Source: Promethearchaeota archaeon
GTDB taxonomy: Archaea; Asgardarchaeota; Lokiarchaeia; Sigyniarchaeales; SOKP01
Direction of reading: 5' to 3'
Assembly: GCA_016839765.1 (NCBI GenBank)
Contig: JAEOTP010000043.1
Coordinates: 62,001 to 126,000, forward strand
DNA: 64,000 nt
How positions within the stretch are numbered: the stretch's first letter is position 1; each line of letters starts with the position of its first letter. The translations under genes and the position numbers were made by a program. The notes beneath the pieces are model-generated. The model saw nothing but the letters and a program-made list of their open reading frames with translations, was not told the origin of the DNA and searched no databases. Positions 1 to 9,190 of the stretch are shown here, piece after piece.

Positions 1-738
1 TACAGGTTTTTTTATTGTTGTTTTTTTTAATTCTTCAAAAAAAATGTGCCCGTTACCTGAACCAAAAGACTCTAAGTATGCAGCTATGACTTTAGTTTTA
101 ATATCTGAACTATAATGTTTAATGAAATCAATACAATTCAAATCTATTTGATTGCCGAATGAAACCCCATATCTAAGTCTCATATCTCTTTTAGAACTAG
201 CTTCTATTAATTGATTTAAATGACCTCCCGATTGAGACATAAATGATATAGATCCAGGAACTACAAAAGGAGTGCTAAATGAGAATGCCATTCCTGTATC
301 TGCGTTATAAGGCCCTAAACAATTAGGGCCAATAATCCGGGTTTCAGATCCATTAATTATATCTTTTATTTCTTGTTCTAATTGTAACCCTTCAAAATCA
401 CCTGTTTCTGAAAATCCTGATGAAAAGATAATTACCCATGCAACTTTTTTCTCAACACATTCTTTTAAAACCTTAGGGATGATTTTTGTTTTTACAGAAA
501 TATATACGGTATCAATGGGATAAGGTATATCTAATATTGAAGCATAACATTTCCAATCTAGAATTTTATCATACTTTGGATTAACTGGGTAAAAGGTTGT
601 CGTCCATTTTGATTCTTTAAAAACACTTAAATACAACATTGAACCAAATTTGGAGTTTTCAGAGGCTCCAATAAAGGCTATATGCTTTGGGTAAAATAAG
701 GTGTTAAATTTTTCAAAGTTGTATTCTGTTGAAACCAT
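1..738 (-). CDS. Acyl-CoA/acetyl-CoA synthetase (NDP-forming) alpha, CoA-binding domain; truncated by window start
   Basis: Manual minus-strand translation from ATG at 738: MVSTEYNFEKFNTLFYPKHIAFIGASENSKFGSMLY...IIGPNCLGPYNADTG...SFMSQSGGHLNQL; GASE, GPNCLG and SQSGG motifs of NDP-forming acyl-CoA synthetases. Not in the ORF track because it runs off the edge. Confidence 0.85.
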   Translation of the reverse strand, partial: MVSTEYNFEKFNTLFYPKHIAFIGASENSKFGSMLYLSVFKESKWTTTFYPVNPKYDKILDWKCYASILDIPYPIDTVYISVKTKIIPKVLKECVEKKVAWVIIFSSGFSETGDFEGLQLEQEIKDIINGSETRIIGPNCLGPYNADTGMAFSFSTPFVVPGSISFMSQSGGHLNQLIEASSKRDMRLRYGVSFGNQIDLNCIDFIKHYSSDIKTKVIAAYLESFGSGNGHIFFEELKKTTIKKPV

Positions 739-963
739 TTAACTAGAAAAAATATCGAATAGTTAAATTCTTTTTGATAGAATTCAGATACAAGTTAAAA
801 TTCATCAATAGGAGGTTTTACTTTTCGAGTTAGTTTAATATTTTAACTTAATACTATTTAGGTTTTACATATTTATGTAAAAAACCAAATTTTTAATGTT
901 AAATATAATTAGAGTACACATAATATTTCAAAATACAATAATTAAAAATAGTGAAGTTATAGA

Positions 964-2421
964 ATGGCAAGACCAAGCCCATTAGAAGTTTATGCCCTTC
1001 TTGATAAATCAAACTGTAAGGATTGCGGATACGATACTTGTATGGCATTTGCTACAGATTTACTCGAAAGAAAGATTAGGGTAAAAGATTGTACTCATTT
1101 AATTCAAGATCCTAAACAAGCAAAAAATCTTAATAAATTGATAAAAGTAGTAACTCCTCCTCAAAAACCCGTAATAATTGGTACAGGAGAGAGACAATGT
1201 GAGATTGGAGGTGAAGAAGTGTTAATGCGTCATCAACTCACATATTATAATCCCACTGCCCTATTTTTAGAAATAGCTGATGAGGATCCTAATATAGAAG
1301 ACACAGCAAAATATTTAACAGATTTAAAGATTGAAAGAATTGGTGATGTTTTAACTCTTGATGGTATTGCATTAAGATGTGTATCCGGGGATTCAGAACA
1401 ATTTAAACTAGCTGCTAAAAAATTAACAGAAGCTTCAAACCTTCCAATTATGTTATGTTGCTTAGATCCGGATTTATTATTAGCAGCAGCTGGAGAAATT
1501 AAAGAAAAAAAACCTTTGTTATATGCTATTACAAAAGATTCTTGGGAAAAAATAGGAACTTTTGCAGTTCAAAATGGTTTGCCTGTAGTAGCAGTCTCAA
1601 ATAATTTGGATGAATTAATATCTATCAGCGCTACATTGAAAAAATTAGGGGTTAAGGAAATAGTTTTAGATCCTGGTACTTTTTACGGCCCAGGTAAATT
1701 AGCTTACACCTATGATAAAATAATGCAAATTAGAAAAGCAGCGATAGATAATGAAGATGTTAATGCGGGATGGCCAGTAATGGGAGTACCTGCTGCATAT
1801 TGGAGTCAAGTTAAAGTAGAAAGCGATAAAGACCTTTGGTTACATCAATATCAAGAAGTAATTATGGGTGCAATCATGGAATCAATCGATACATCTTTAA
1901 TCGTACTACATACAGGCCAGAAAAAAGAGGAAATCTGGGCTTTATTAGCTCTGATGACTTTAAGACAATCTGTTTTCAGCGATCCTCGTGTGTATCCTGC
2001 TGTAGATCCGGGATTATATAAAATTGGAGAACCTGATGATATGGCACCTATTTTTGTCACTAGTAACTATCGGATGACGAAAATTCCTGTCGAACAAGAT
2101 TTACAAGGCGCAAATCTCAATTGTTGGTTGCTAGTAGCTGATACAGAAGGTATAGGAATTGAGAGTGCTGTAGCAGGAGGTCAATTTAACGCTGGTGGTA
2201 TAGCAGAAGCTGTAAAGGAGTTTAAAGCCTTTGATAATGTAAAACATAGAATATTAGTTCTTCCTGGTATGGCTGCAAGGTTAAGTGGAGCTTTAGAGGA
2301 CGAAGCAGACGCTTTTGTCGTTGTGGGTCCAAGAGATTCGAGTGGTATACCAAAATTTATGGAAATTCAATGGAAACCCGAAGAATTCATGAAAGAATAC
2401 GAATCCTGGTCAAAAGAATAA
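964..2421 (+). CDS. cdhE: Acetyl-CoA decarbonylase/synthase gamma subunit (corrinoid Fe-S protein large subunit)
   Basis: N-terminal 4Fe-4S motif NCKDCGYDTCMAFA plus TIM-barrel/corrinoid-binding architecture typical of CdhE/AcsC. Confidence 0.85.
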   Translation: MARPSPLEVYALLDKSNCKDCGYDTCMAFATDLLERKIRVKDCTHLIQDPKQAKNLNKLIKVVTPPQKPVIIGTGERQCEIGGEEVLMRHQLTYYNPTALFLEIADEDPNIEDTAKYLTDLKIERIGDVLTLDGIALRCVSGDSEQFKLAAKKLTEASNLPIMLCCLDPDLLLAAAGEIKEKKPLLYAITKDSWEKIGTFAVQNGLPVVAVSNNLDELISISATLKKLGVKEIVLDPGTFYGPGKLAYTYDKIMQIRKAAIDNEDVNAGWPVMGVPAAYWSQVKVESDKDLWLHQYQEVIMGAIMESIDTSLIVLHTGQKKEEIWALLALMTLRQSVFSDPRVYPAVDPGLYKIGEPDDMAPIFVTSNYRMTKIPVEQDLQGANLNCWLLVADTEGIGIESAVAGGQFNAGGIAEAVKEFKAFDNVKHRILVLPGMAARLSGALEDEADAFVVVGPRDSSGIPKFMEIQWKPEEFMKEYESWSKE

Positions 2422-2459
2422 AAATCTTTTTCCTTTTTTTATATTTTTAAAAATTATAT

Positions 2460-3125
2460 TTATTCTAAAAGTGAATAAATCTTTTTCAGAGTTATTTCTC
2501 CTATACTATTTAGAACTAGTCCCTTTCCCTCCTTTAGTTCCTTTAATTGATTAGCTGAATGATGTCCCGTCAATACACCAATAAAGGGACAATTGAGGTT
2601 ATTAGACAATAGCACATCCTTAGGGTGATCTCCAATAACAATAATGTTATATCCTGAGTATTTATCTTGTAAAATCGTTTTCAATTTTGGATCTAATTTT
2701 CCTAACTCCTTTCTTTCCTCAGTTTCTCCTAAAATATAGTTAAAAAATTTCTTAATCTTTAGTATTTCAAGAATTCTTTCTGCCAATTCCTGTTTTTTAG
2801 AGGTAATTATGCCCATAATAAAGTTATTTTTCTTAAGCTCCCTTAATTTCTTCTTTACACCTGGTAGAAGATGCGATTGATAAATTCCTTTAGAACCATA
2901 ATATTCTCTAAAAGCAGATGATAATAGTGAGGGATCTAAGTTTGTTACCTTAGCAAACATTTCATTCAATGGTATTCCAATCATAATTTCTATTTTGGAT
3001 CGTTCTATTTCTGAAAAATTAAATTTTCTTAAAGCATAATTAAAAGAATTGGTTATACCTTCCTTATTGTTAATGAGAGTATTGTCTAAATCAAAACTTA
3101 AAATAATTTTTTCTCTTTCAATCAT
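2460..3125 (-). CDS. HAD-superfamily hydrolase (phosphoglycolate phosphatase-like)
   Basis: FDLDNTLINN motif I, GIITSKK motif II, VIGDHPKDVLLS motif IV. Confidence 0.8.
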   Translation of the reverse strand: MIEREKIILSFDLDNTLINNKEGITNSFNYALRKFNFSEIERSKIEIMIGIPLNEMFAKVTNLDPSLLSSAFREYYGSKGIYQSHLLPGVKKKLRELKKNNFIMGIITSKKQELAERILEILKIKKFFNYILGETEERKELGKLDPKLKTILQDKYSGYNIIVIGDHPKDVLLSNNLNCPFIGVLTGHHSANQLKELKEGKGLVLNSIGEITLKKIYSLLE

Positions 3126-3231
3126 AAAGATCTAAAGATCTCAGGTAGTATTTTTAATATTTAATAAAAAGTAAAAATTTAAAAAAAAGATATTTTAATA
3201 ATTTCAATAAACCAACGTAATTACATTGTGT

Positions 3232-4461
3232 TTATGTCATATATATTGTTAATAGCGGGTCTCCAAATATTTTCATTCCATATACTTCTTCCCAATGATG
3301 AAGTGGGATAATTTCTGGTCCATAAAACCAATCTTTAAAGGCTTCTCCGAAAATTTTTCCATTTTTAAGAGAATCATAGAATGGTTGATAGAGACTCATT
3401 CCTCCTGATCTAGCACATCCTATTACATTTAGCGCTTGACCACTAAAAAGATAATGCGTGGCGATATTATTTTGTATCATCAGATTAGCTGAAAAGCAGG
3501 AATATAAATTAAAGAATAGAGGTTGCGGTGCAGCATTATAGATATCATTATATGTTAATATACCATCATCAGCACTAGGAGAACCCCCTTGGTAAACGTT
3601 AATACCAAATTGTTGTTCAGTACCATTACAGTGAGCCATTACATGTACTAGTTCATAATTCGTAAAATTTGGATGTGTAGTGTCTGATATATTTGAAAGG
3701 AAATTTGCTGCATTGGTAGCATCATTACTAAAATAATTATAGTCAGACTCACAGGTAAGATTAGTTAATGTATACGCTGTGAAATTACTAATCCATTCAT
3801 CTCTATAACTTGCCCATTCATCATCGATATAAAGTAATGCTTTATGAGAACGGTTTGTAAGACCAATCCTTAAATTATGATCTCGAGAAAAGAAATTACT
3901 TAATGAAGTAATAGGATTAAACCCAATCTTAGATATTGTATATGGACTAATACGAGCAACCCAGATTTCTGGAAGTGCATCTGCAGTGCCGTTATTATGT
4001 TCTACATTATTGTCTGCGGCTCCAACATCGTAAAAACTATTTCCATTTACATCAGTCCAATTACCATCTAAATCCATCAAATAATAATCGCATGAGAAAT
4101 TGCGATACATAGACCAGGCCGAGTCCCAATACCTTGCTTTTGCAAATGGAAGCTTTCCTATTAAAATCGCACCTGTTAACCCATTTGTATAAGCTGTAGT
4201 TATATTATTCTTAAGTTGGCTAACATCATTAATTGACCAATTAATTACATCTGCATTATATCCTTGAGCTATAATATCTTGTTTATATTGATTGATTTCT
4301 ACAGATAAACTAGAATAAATTGTGGAATTGACATAAATATTAACTTTTAATCGAGTTTGACTTGGTTCTTCTTTAAAATATGGTAAGATAAGTGCTAAAG
4401 ATATGGCAGTGCCAAATAAGATTATTGTGGTGAGTATAATGGCTTTAACATTTTTTCTCAT
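3232..4461 (-). CDS. Secreted/membrane-anchored putative clan CD (gingipain/C25-like) cysteine peptidase
   Basis: N-terminal hydrophobic segment; HVMAHCNGTEQQFG followed by LFFNLYSCFSANLM resembles the His/Cys dyad regions of the caspase-gingipain fold. Confidence 0.5.
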   Translation of the reverse strand: MRKNVKAIILTTIILFGTAISLALILPYFKEEPSQTRLKVNIYVNSTIYSSLSVEINQYKQDIIAQGYNADVINWSINDVSQLKNNITTAYTNGLTGAILIGKLPFAKARYWDSAWSMYRNFSCDYYLMDLDGNWTDVNGNSFYDVGAADNNVEHNNGTADALPEIWVARISPYTISKIGFNPITSLSNFFSRDHNLRIGLTNRSHKALLYIDDEWASYRDEWISNFTAYTLTNLTCESDYNYFSNDATNAANFLSNISDTTHPNFTNYELVHVMAHCNGTEQQFGINVYQGGSPSADDGILTYNDIYNAAPQPLFFNLYSCFSANLMIQNNIATHYLFSGQALNVIGCARSGGMSLYQPFYDSLKNGKIFGEAFKDWFYGPEIIPLHHWEEVYGMKIFGDPLLTIYMT

Positions 4462-4593
4462 ATTTTAAACCCTTAATTATTTTTAGATTAAAAAATCTTA
4501 ATCAAATCTAAAATTGATCTTTATAATTACATAAAGTTTGAAATATATATTTATATGGTTAAGTGATCTGTAGGTGTTAAATTTAGAATGTTG

Positions 4594-6201
4594 TTAGGTG
4601 GCAATTTTAAAACCTTTAAACAACCGTAACAAGTACATTATTTCTTCACTACCTTGAATGATTCTTTGTATTCCATATGGAAAGTCTTGGAATTCAACTT
4701 GTTTCCCTTGAGAAACCCATCCTATAATTAACTGTACCATTTCCTTATATTTTTTTACCGTATGCCCTTTGGATTCAATTTCTGAAATAATTTTTTGAGC
4801 TTTCTTTATTTTACCATTTAAAATTGAAGATATTGCTGCTAAAACGTAAGATTGTACGATATGAGAATACCTTATTTTTTTTAGATTGGCTGCCTTGTAA
4901 TAATATTTATAAAGATTATTAATCATTTCATTAAGTAAAAAATCTTTTGCTGTATCAAGTTGCTGGTAAAATTTAATGGATTCTAAAATGAGTGTAGCTG
5001 CTGTATAAAATTCTTTATTCTTTAATCCTTCTTTCGCAATTATATATAATCCCCTAACTATTTGGTTAAAAATGCCAAATCTATTAAATTCTAATCGTCC
5101 TTCGATAGCAATGTCATAAGCATAAAGATAACTCTCAGTTGAATCATTTACATTTTCTGTTTTCCAATAATCGTCACCAGCTTTAACATAATGCTTATAG
5201 GCCATTTCTAAATTATTTAGTTCTTTAAATGTTACCGCTGCATTGAAAAAATTTGTAGCTGCATCTTCATATTCTTCAATTTTTTCTAAGTAATTACCAG
5301 CTAATACAAAGCATGATGCTGATTCAATGAGATTATTATTAATTTCTTGATAACATAAAGCAGCTCCACGATAAAATCGTGCAATTTTTTGAAAATTTTC
5401 CTTACTTTTTTCTAAGTTTTCTGCAAGGTTTATATAGGCTCCAGCTTCCTTTTTTGAGTAATGAATAAATTGATCCTCATCTTCGATTGATTCATATAAT
5501 TTCTTCAAGACTTGACAAATTTGAGCTATTATAAGATTATCATTTTCTCCTTCAATACTTTCATATAATCCATTAAAATACTCAACTGCTTCTTGAAGAA
5601 TATTTTTAGATTTACCTATTTCATCCAATTCTTCATAGCAAAAAGAGATTTGTTGGTAAGAATATGATGATAAATCATAATACTGATATTCTTTTGATAT
5701 ATCTATAGCAGAATCATAATATTTTATAGCTCTCTTAAAGTCATTAATTTTAAGATATAATTCAGCAATATTCTGATAATTTTGAGCAAACTTTCTAGTT
5801 TCATCAAACTCCTTTAAAAGCTTACTTTCTTGTTTAAGAAAATCTATACTATTAATTATGTTCTTTCTTTCTAATTTAGAATCACGCAATTTTTCTGCAT
5901 ATATATCTGCTATTCTTAAATAAATTTCCGCAATTTCATGCAACCTTGCCTGTAATTTGTATGTAATTATTTGATTTTCCCATAGTTTAATTGAAAATTT
6001 ATACAGTTTATTTGAATGATTGTTATTAAAATCTTCCAATAATTCAGCTGCGGTGTATAAAAATTCACCGGCTTCAAAGTAATCTCCAGATCCAACTATT
6101 TCATTAGCATACTCAATAGAATCTTCAATTAATTCTTGAATTTTTCTATCTCTCTCTTTTTGGACTTTTAAAGACTTGATACTTGTTACAAGCTCACTCA
6201 A
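4594..6201 (-). CDS. TPR / alpha-SNAP-like helical repeat protein
   Basis: Repeated helical units such as AIKYYDSAIDISKEYQYYDLSSYSYQQISFCYEELDEIGKSKNILQEAVEYF; SNAP-like spacing. Confidence 0.6.
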   Translation of the reverse strand: MSELVTSIKSLKVQKERDRKIQELIEDSIEYANEIVGSGDYFEAGEFLYTAAELLEDFNNNHSNKLYKFSIKLWENQIITYKLQARLHEIAEIYLRIADIYAEKLRDSKLERKNIINSIDFLKQESKLLKEFDETRKFAQNYQNIAELYLKINDFKRAIKYYDSAIDISKEYQYYDLSSYSYQQISFCYEELDEIGKSKNILQEAVEYFNGLYESIEGENDNLIIAQICQVLKKLYESIEDEDQFIHYSKKEAGAYINLAENLEKSKENFQKIARFYRGAALCYQEINNNLIESASCFVLAGNYLEKIEEYEDAATNFFNAAVTFKELNNLEMAYKHYVKAGDDYWKTENVNDSTESYLYAYDIAIEGRLEFNRFGIFNQIVRGLYIIAKEGLKNKEFYTAATLILESIKFYQQLDTAKDFLLNEMINNLYKYYYKAANLKKIRYSHIVQSYVLAAISSILNGKIKKAQKIISEIESKGHTVKKYKEMVQLIIGWVSQGKQVEFQDFPYGIQRIIQGSEEIMYLLRLFKGFKIAT

Positions 6202-6475
6202 CTTTTCTAAGTAATCTCCATAATCTATATAGCTATCTTCTCGGAGGATCTATAATCAACCCTTTAGTTTATGCCAAATTCTATGTATAAAAATTAATAT
6301 ACACATAAAAAATACATGGTTTTTTAGAAAAATTTTAAAAGACATATTTGAAATGTCAATTAGCTTATTAATCCTCATATTTCATTTAAGACTATTTTAC
6401 AATTTTGAGATAAAACACTTTTTAAATTATGGAAATAGCTTTAAATATTAAAATAGTCTTATTAATATTAATTAA

Positions 6476-6727
6476 AATCAAAGTATTGATATAAATAAAA
6501 AATCAAGGTGTGTTAAAATAAAGCAAGTATCAGAATTGTTAGAGACAGGATTGTATGAAACATTTAAGCCTGAGAAGAGAATGGTAGTAAGAGACCTTCT
6601 TAAAGAGTTAAACCTGGAGGGAAAATTTTTTGGAATCCTAGTTAACGGAAAAAAGGCTACCGAAGACACAGTTATTAGGGAAACAGACGAAATTATCATC
6701 CTACCCCACATTGCCGGGGGAAGTTAA
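6476..6727 (+). CDS. Ubiquitin-like small modifier / MoaD-ThiS family protein
   Basis: ...ETFKPEKRMVVRDLLKELNLEGKFFGILVNGKKATEDTVIRETDEIIILPHIAGGS; VNG, DEI and terminal GG(S). Start uncertain: the open frame runs from 6476 and the first recognised start (TTG) is 6536. Confidence 0.7.
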   Translation, partial: NQSIDINKKSRCVKIKQVSELLETGLYETFKPEKRMVVRDLLKELNLEGKFFGILVNGKKATEDTVIRETDEIIILPHIAGGS

Positions 6728-6808
6728 AATTTATTAATTTTTTTAGAGAATCTCTTTATTTTTAATCGAATTTAGGTTAATAAACCTTCAATTTAATTTT
6801 TAATAAAA

Positions 6809-7789
6809 TTATTTGAGATCGATTTTTAAAAGATCTTGTGCTAAAATTGTATTAGGAAAAATTTCTTGAGCGTCTTTTAACAATTTTTCAGCATCTTCTT
6901 GATATCTTGAGGAAATATGAGTTAATATTAGCCGTTTTGCGTTCATTCTCAAGGCCATATTTGCGGCATCAACCGAAGTTGAATGTTTCTTTTCTTTAGC
7001 AATGTGATCTAATTCCTTTGAAAAGGTAGCTTCATGTATCAATATGTCTGAACCCTCACCAATACCTATTAACGAATCACAAGGAACTGTATCTCCTGAA
7101 TAAGTCACTTTTCTACCTGGACGTTTAGGGCCAACAATTTTCTCCTTAAACGGGTCTATTTTTTTTCCTTTAAAATCTATAATTTCGCCTTCTTGTAATT
7201 TCTTCCAAAGGTGACTTGCTGGGATTCCTAGTTCTTGTGCTCTCTCAGGATTAAATTTACCACTACGAGGTTTTTCTATAAACGAATAAGCAAATGTTAA
7301 TACTGAATGTTCAACTAAAGTATATTTTAGTATGTATCTTTTACCTTCAAAAATAATATTATTTTCAATTTCAATTTCTTTAGAAGGCTTTTCTGAATCT
7401 AAACCTTTGAATTCAATTAATTTTTTTTGCAGATGATCAATTTCAATAATCTTAATTGGATAATCTGCTTTTAATCCAAGAATTTTTCTATGCAAATACA
7501 AATATAAGTAAAGATTTCTGGGACCATAAATGGTGAGCGGAGCAGTCCTTTCAATTAAACCAAAGCGGAATAGAAGACCCGGAAGTCCTATTATATGATC
7601 CCCATGAAAATGAGAAATTAAAATATTTAGTGGTTTGTTAAATTTTAAACCCGCTTGATTTAAACGCCGTTGAAGATCTTCACCACAATCAAAGAGGATT
7701 AATTCATTTTTATATTTAAGAGCAATTGAGGGCAAGTTCCTTTCTTTGATGGGGATTGCTGCAGAAGAACCTAAAATAATTATTTCCAT
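6809..7789 (-). CDS. rnz: Ribonuclease Z
   Basis: LFDCGEDLQRRLNQAG and SHFHGDHIIGLPGLL metallo-beta-lactamase motif; YSGDTVPCDS; HSTSVDAANMA. Confidence 0.92.
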   Translation of the reverse strand: MEIIILGSSAAIPIKERNLPSIALKYKNELILFDCGEDLQRRLNQAGLKFNKPLNILISHFHGDHIIGLPGLLFRFGLIERTAPLTIYGPRNLYLYLYLHRKILGLKADYPIKIIEIDHLQKKLIEFKGLDSEKPSKEIEIENNIIFEGKRYILKYTLVEHSVLTFAYSFIEKPRSGKFNPERAQELGIPASHLWKKLQEGEIIDFKGKKIDPFKEKIVGPKRPGRKVTYSGDTVPCDSLIGIGEGSDILIHEATFSKELDHIAKEKKHSTSVDAANMALRMNAKRLILTHISSRYQEDAEKLLKDAQEIFPNTILAQDLLKIDLK

Positions 7790-7795
7790 ATTTCA

Positions 7796-9115
7796 TTATA
7801 TAGTTTTTCTTAGCCGATCAATTTCTAGCCTTTGCTCAATATTCTGTTTGGTCAAGTCTTCAATAATTGTTTTTAATTCTTCAATTCTTAATATAAGCTT
7901 AGGGTTTTCAACTTCTTGGGTCTGAATATGAGTTTGGGCTGCTATGCTTAATTTATTTATATCATTCATTAATTCTGAAACTTTTTTATCCTTTAAACTT
8001 ATTTGATTTTCAAGGTCTTCATAACTTCTTTTAATCCTAATTGCTTCATTTTTTATTGTCGTAATTTCCTCATCTTTGGTCTTTAGGGCATTTTTCGCTT
8101 CATCTAATTGCTTTTGTAAAAAACTAGCCATTTCTCTCTGAATTTTTAAATTACTATCAATATTACTTTGAGGAACTGCTTCACTAGGCACTTTTTGATT
8201 TCCAGATGCCTTTAATTGTTCTTGAAGTATTGAGATTTGGGATTTAGACTTATTTAACTTAGTTTTTAACTCTTCGACAACCTGTTTAAGTGTTGGAGAT
8301 TGAGATGGGTCGTCCACTAAGCTTCTTTGTTCTCTTAATTCCTGAATTTCTGTTTCTTTATTCTCTAATTTAATTTTAAATTCCGCAATTTTATTTTCAT
8401 AGTCTTTAATTTTATTTTTAAACTTACTTTTATCTTTATAAGATTCTAATTTTTGTTTTAACTCATTATTTTCCCTTTTAGTCTTATTTAGTTTATTTTG
8501 TAGTTCTTCCAAAAGATTTTTGGAAATATTAGTACTGGTTACTGCTGCACTATCGTTGACAACTATTTCTGAAACGGATTCGTTTTTTTCGAGTTTTCGA
8601 TTTGATTCTGTCAATTGCAATTTTAAAGATTCAATTTCTTCTTCTTTTTCTCGTAAAACTTCGCTGAAATCACTGCTTCCAATATTCTTAAGTTTTAATT
8701 TCCGTATTAAAGATTCTTGTTTATTTATTTTATCCTGAAGTTCTTTTACTAAAATATTGAGGGGTGCTTTTTCTCTAAGATCCTCAACTCGAATAACAGA
8801 AGTAGATTTTTCTAGCAATTTTATATTATCAAGTTTTTTTTGGGCTTCAAGTTTATCTTTTCTTAAGAAGCCCATTCTATCCTTTAGTTCTCTAATCTCC
8901 CTATTCTTAGCATCTAATTCACTTTGTAATTTTGATTCTTTTACTTTTTTACTTTTCTTTTTAGAGGGTTCTTCTGACATAAGTTCATGCAATTTCATTA
9001 TTTCTTCTTCAAGATTGTCAATTTTATCGACATATCCTATGATTTCATTATCTTTTTTGTCAAGATCCTTCTTTAGTTCGTCAAGTTTCTTAAGTAATTT
9101 TTCTTCTTCTGTCAT
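7796..9115 (-). CDS. Long coiled-coil protein, function unknown
   Basis: Almost wholly heptad-like K/E/L/I-rich sequence. Confidence 0.75.
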   Translation of the reverse strand: MTEEEKLLKKLDELKKDLDKKDNEIIGYVDKIDNLEEEIMKLHELMSEEPSKKKSKKVKESKLQSELDAKNREIRELKDRMGFLRKDKLEAQKKLDNIKLLEKSTSVIRVEDLREKAPLNILVKELQDKINKQESLIRKLKLKNIGSSDFSEVLREKEEEIESLKLQLTESNRKLEKNESVSEIVVNDSAAVTSTNISKNLLEELQNKLNKTKRENNELKQKLESYKDKSKFKNKIKDYENKIAEFKIKLENKETEIQELREQRSLVDDPSQSPTLKQVVEELKTKLNKSKSQISILQEQLKASGNQKVPSEAVPQSNIDSNLKIQREMASFLQKQLDEAKNALKTKDEEITTIKNEAIRIKRSYEDLENQISLKDKKVSELMNDINKLSIAAQTHIQTQEVENPKLILRIEELKTIIEDLTKQNIEQRLEIDRLRKTI

Positions 9116-9190
9116 AGTTAGTTCAAATTGTTTAATTAGAAATTAATCCTATATATATCATCTTGCAATATATATTTTAATCTTTTTTAT

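Noticed and set aside
8520-9146. Plus-strand ORFs 8520..8738 and 8757..9146
   Set aside because: Antisense to a coiled-coil gene; Ser/Phe/Leu-rich shadow translations.
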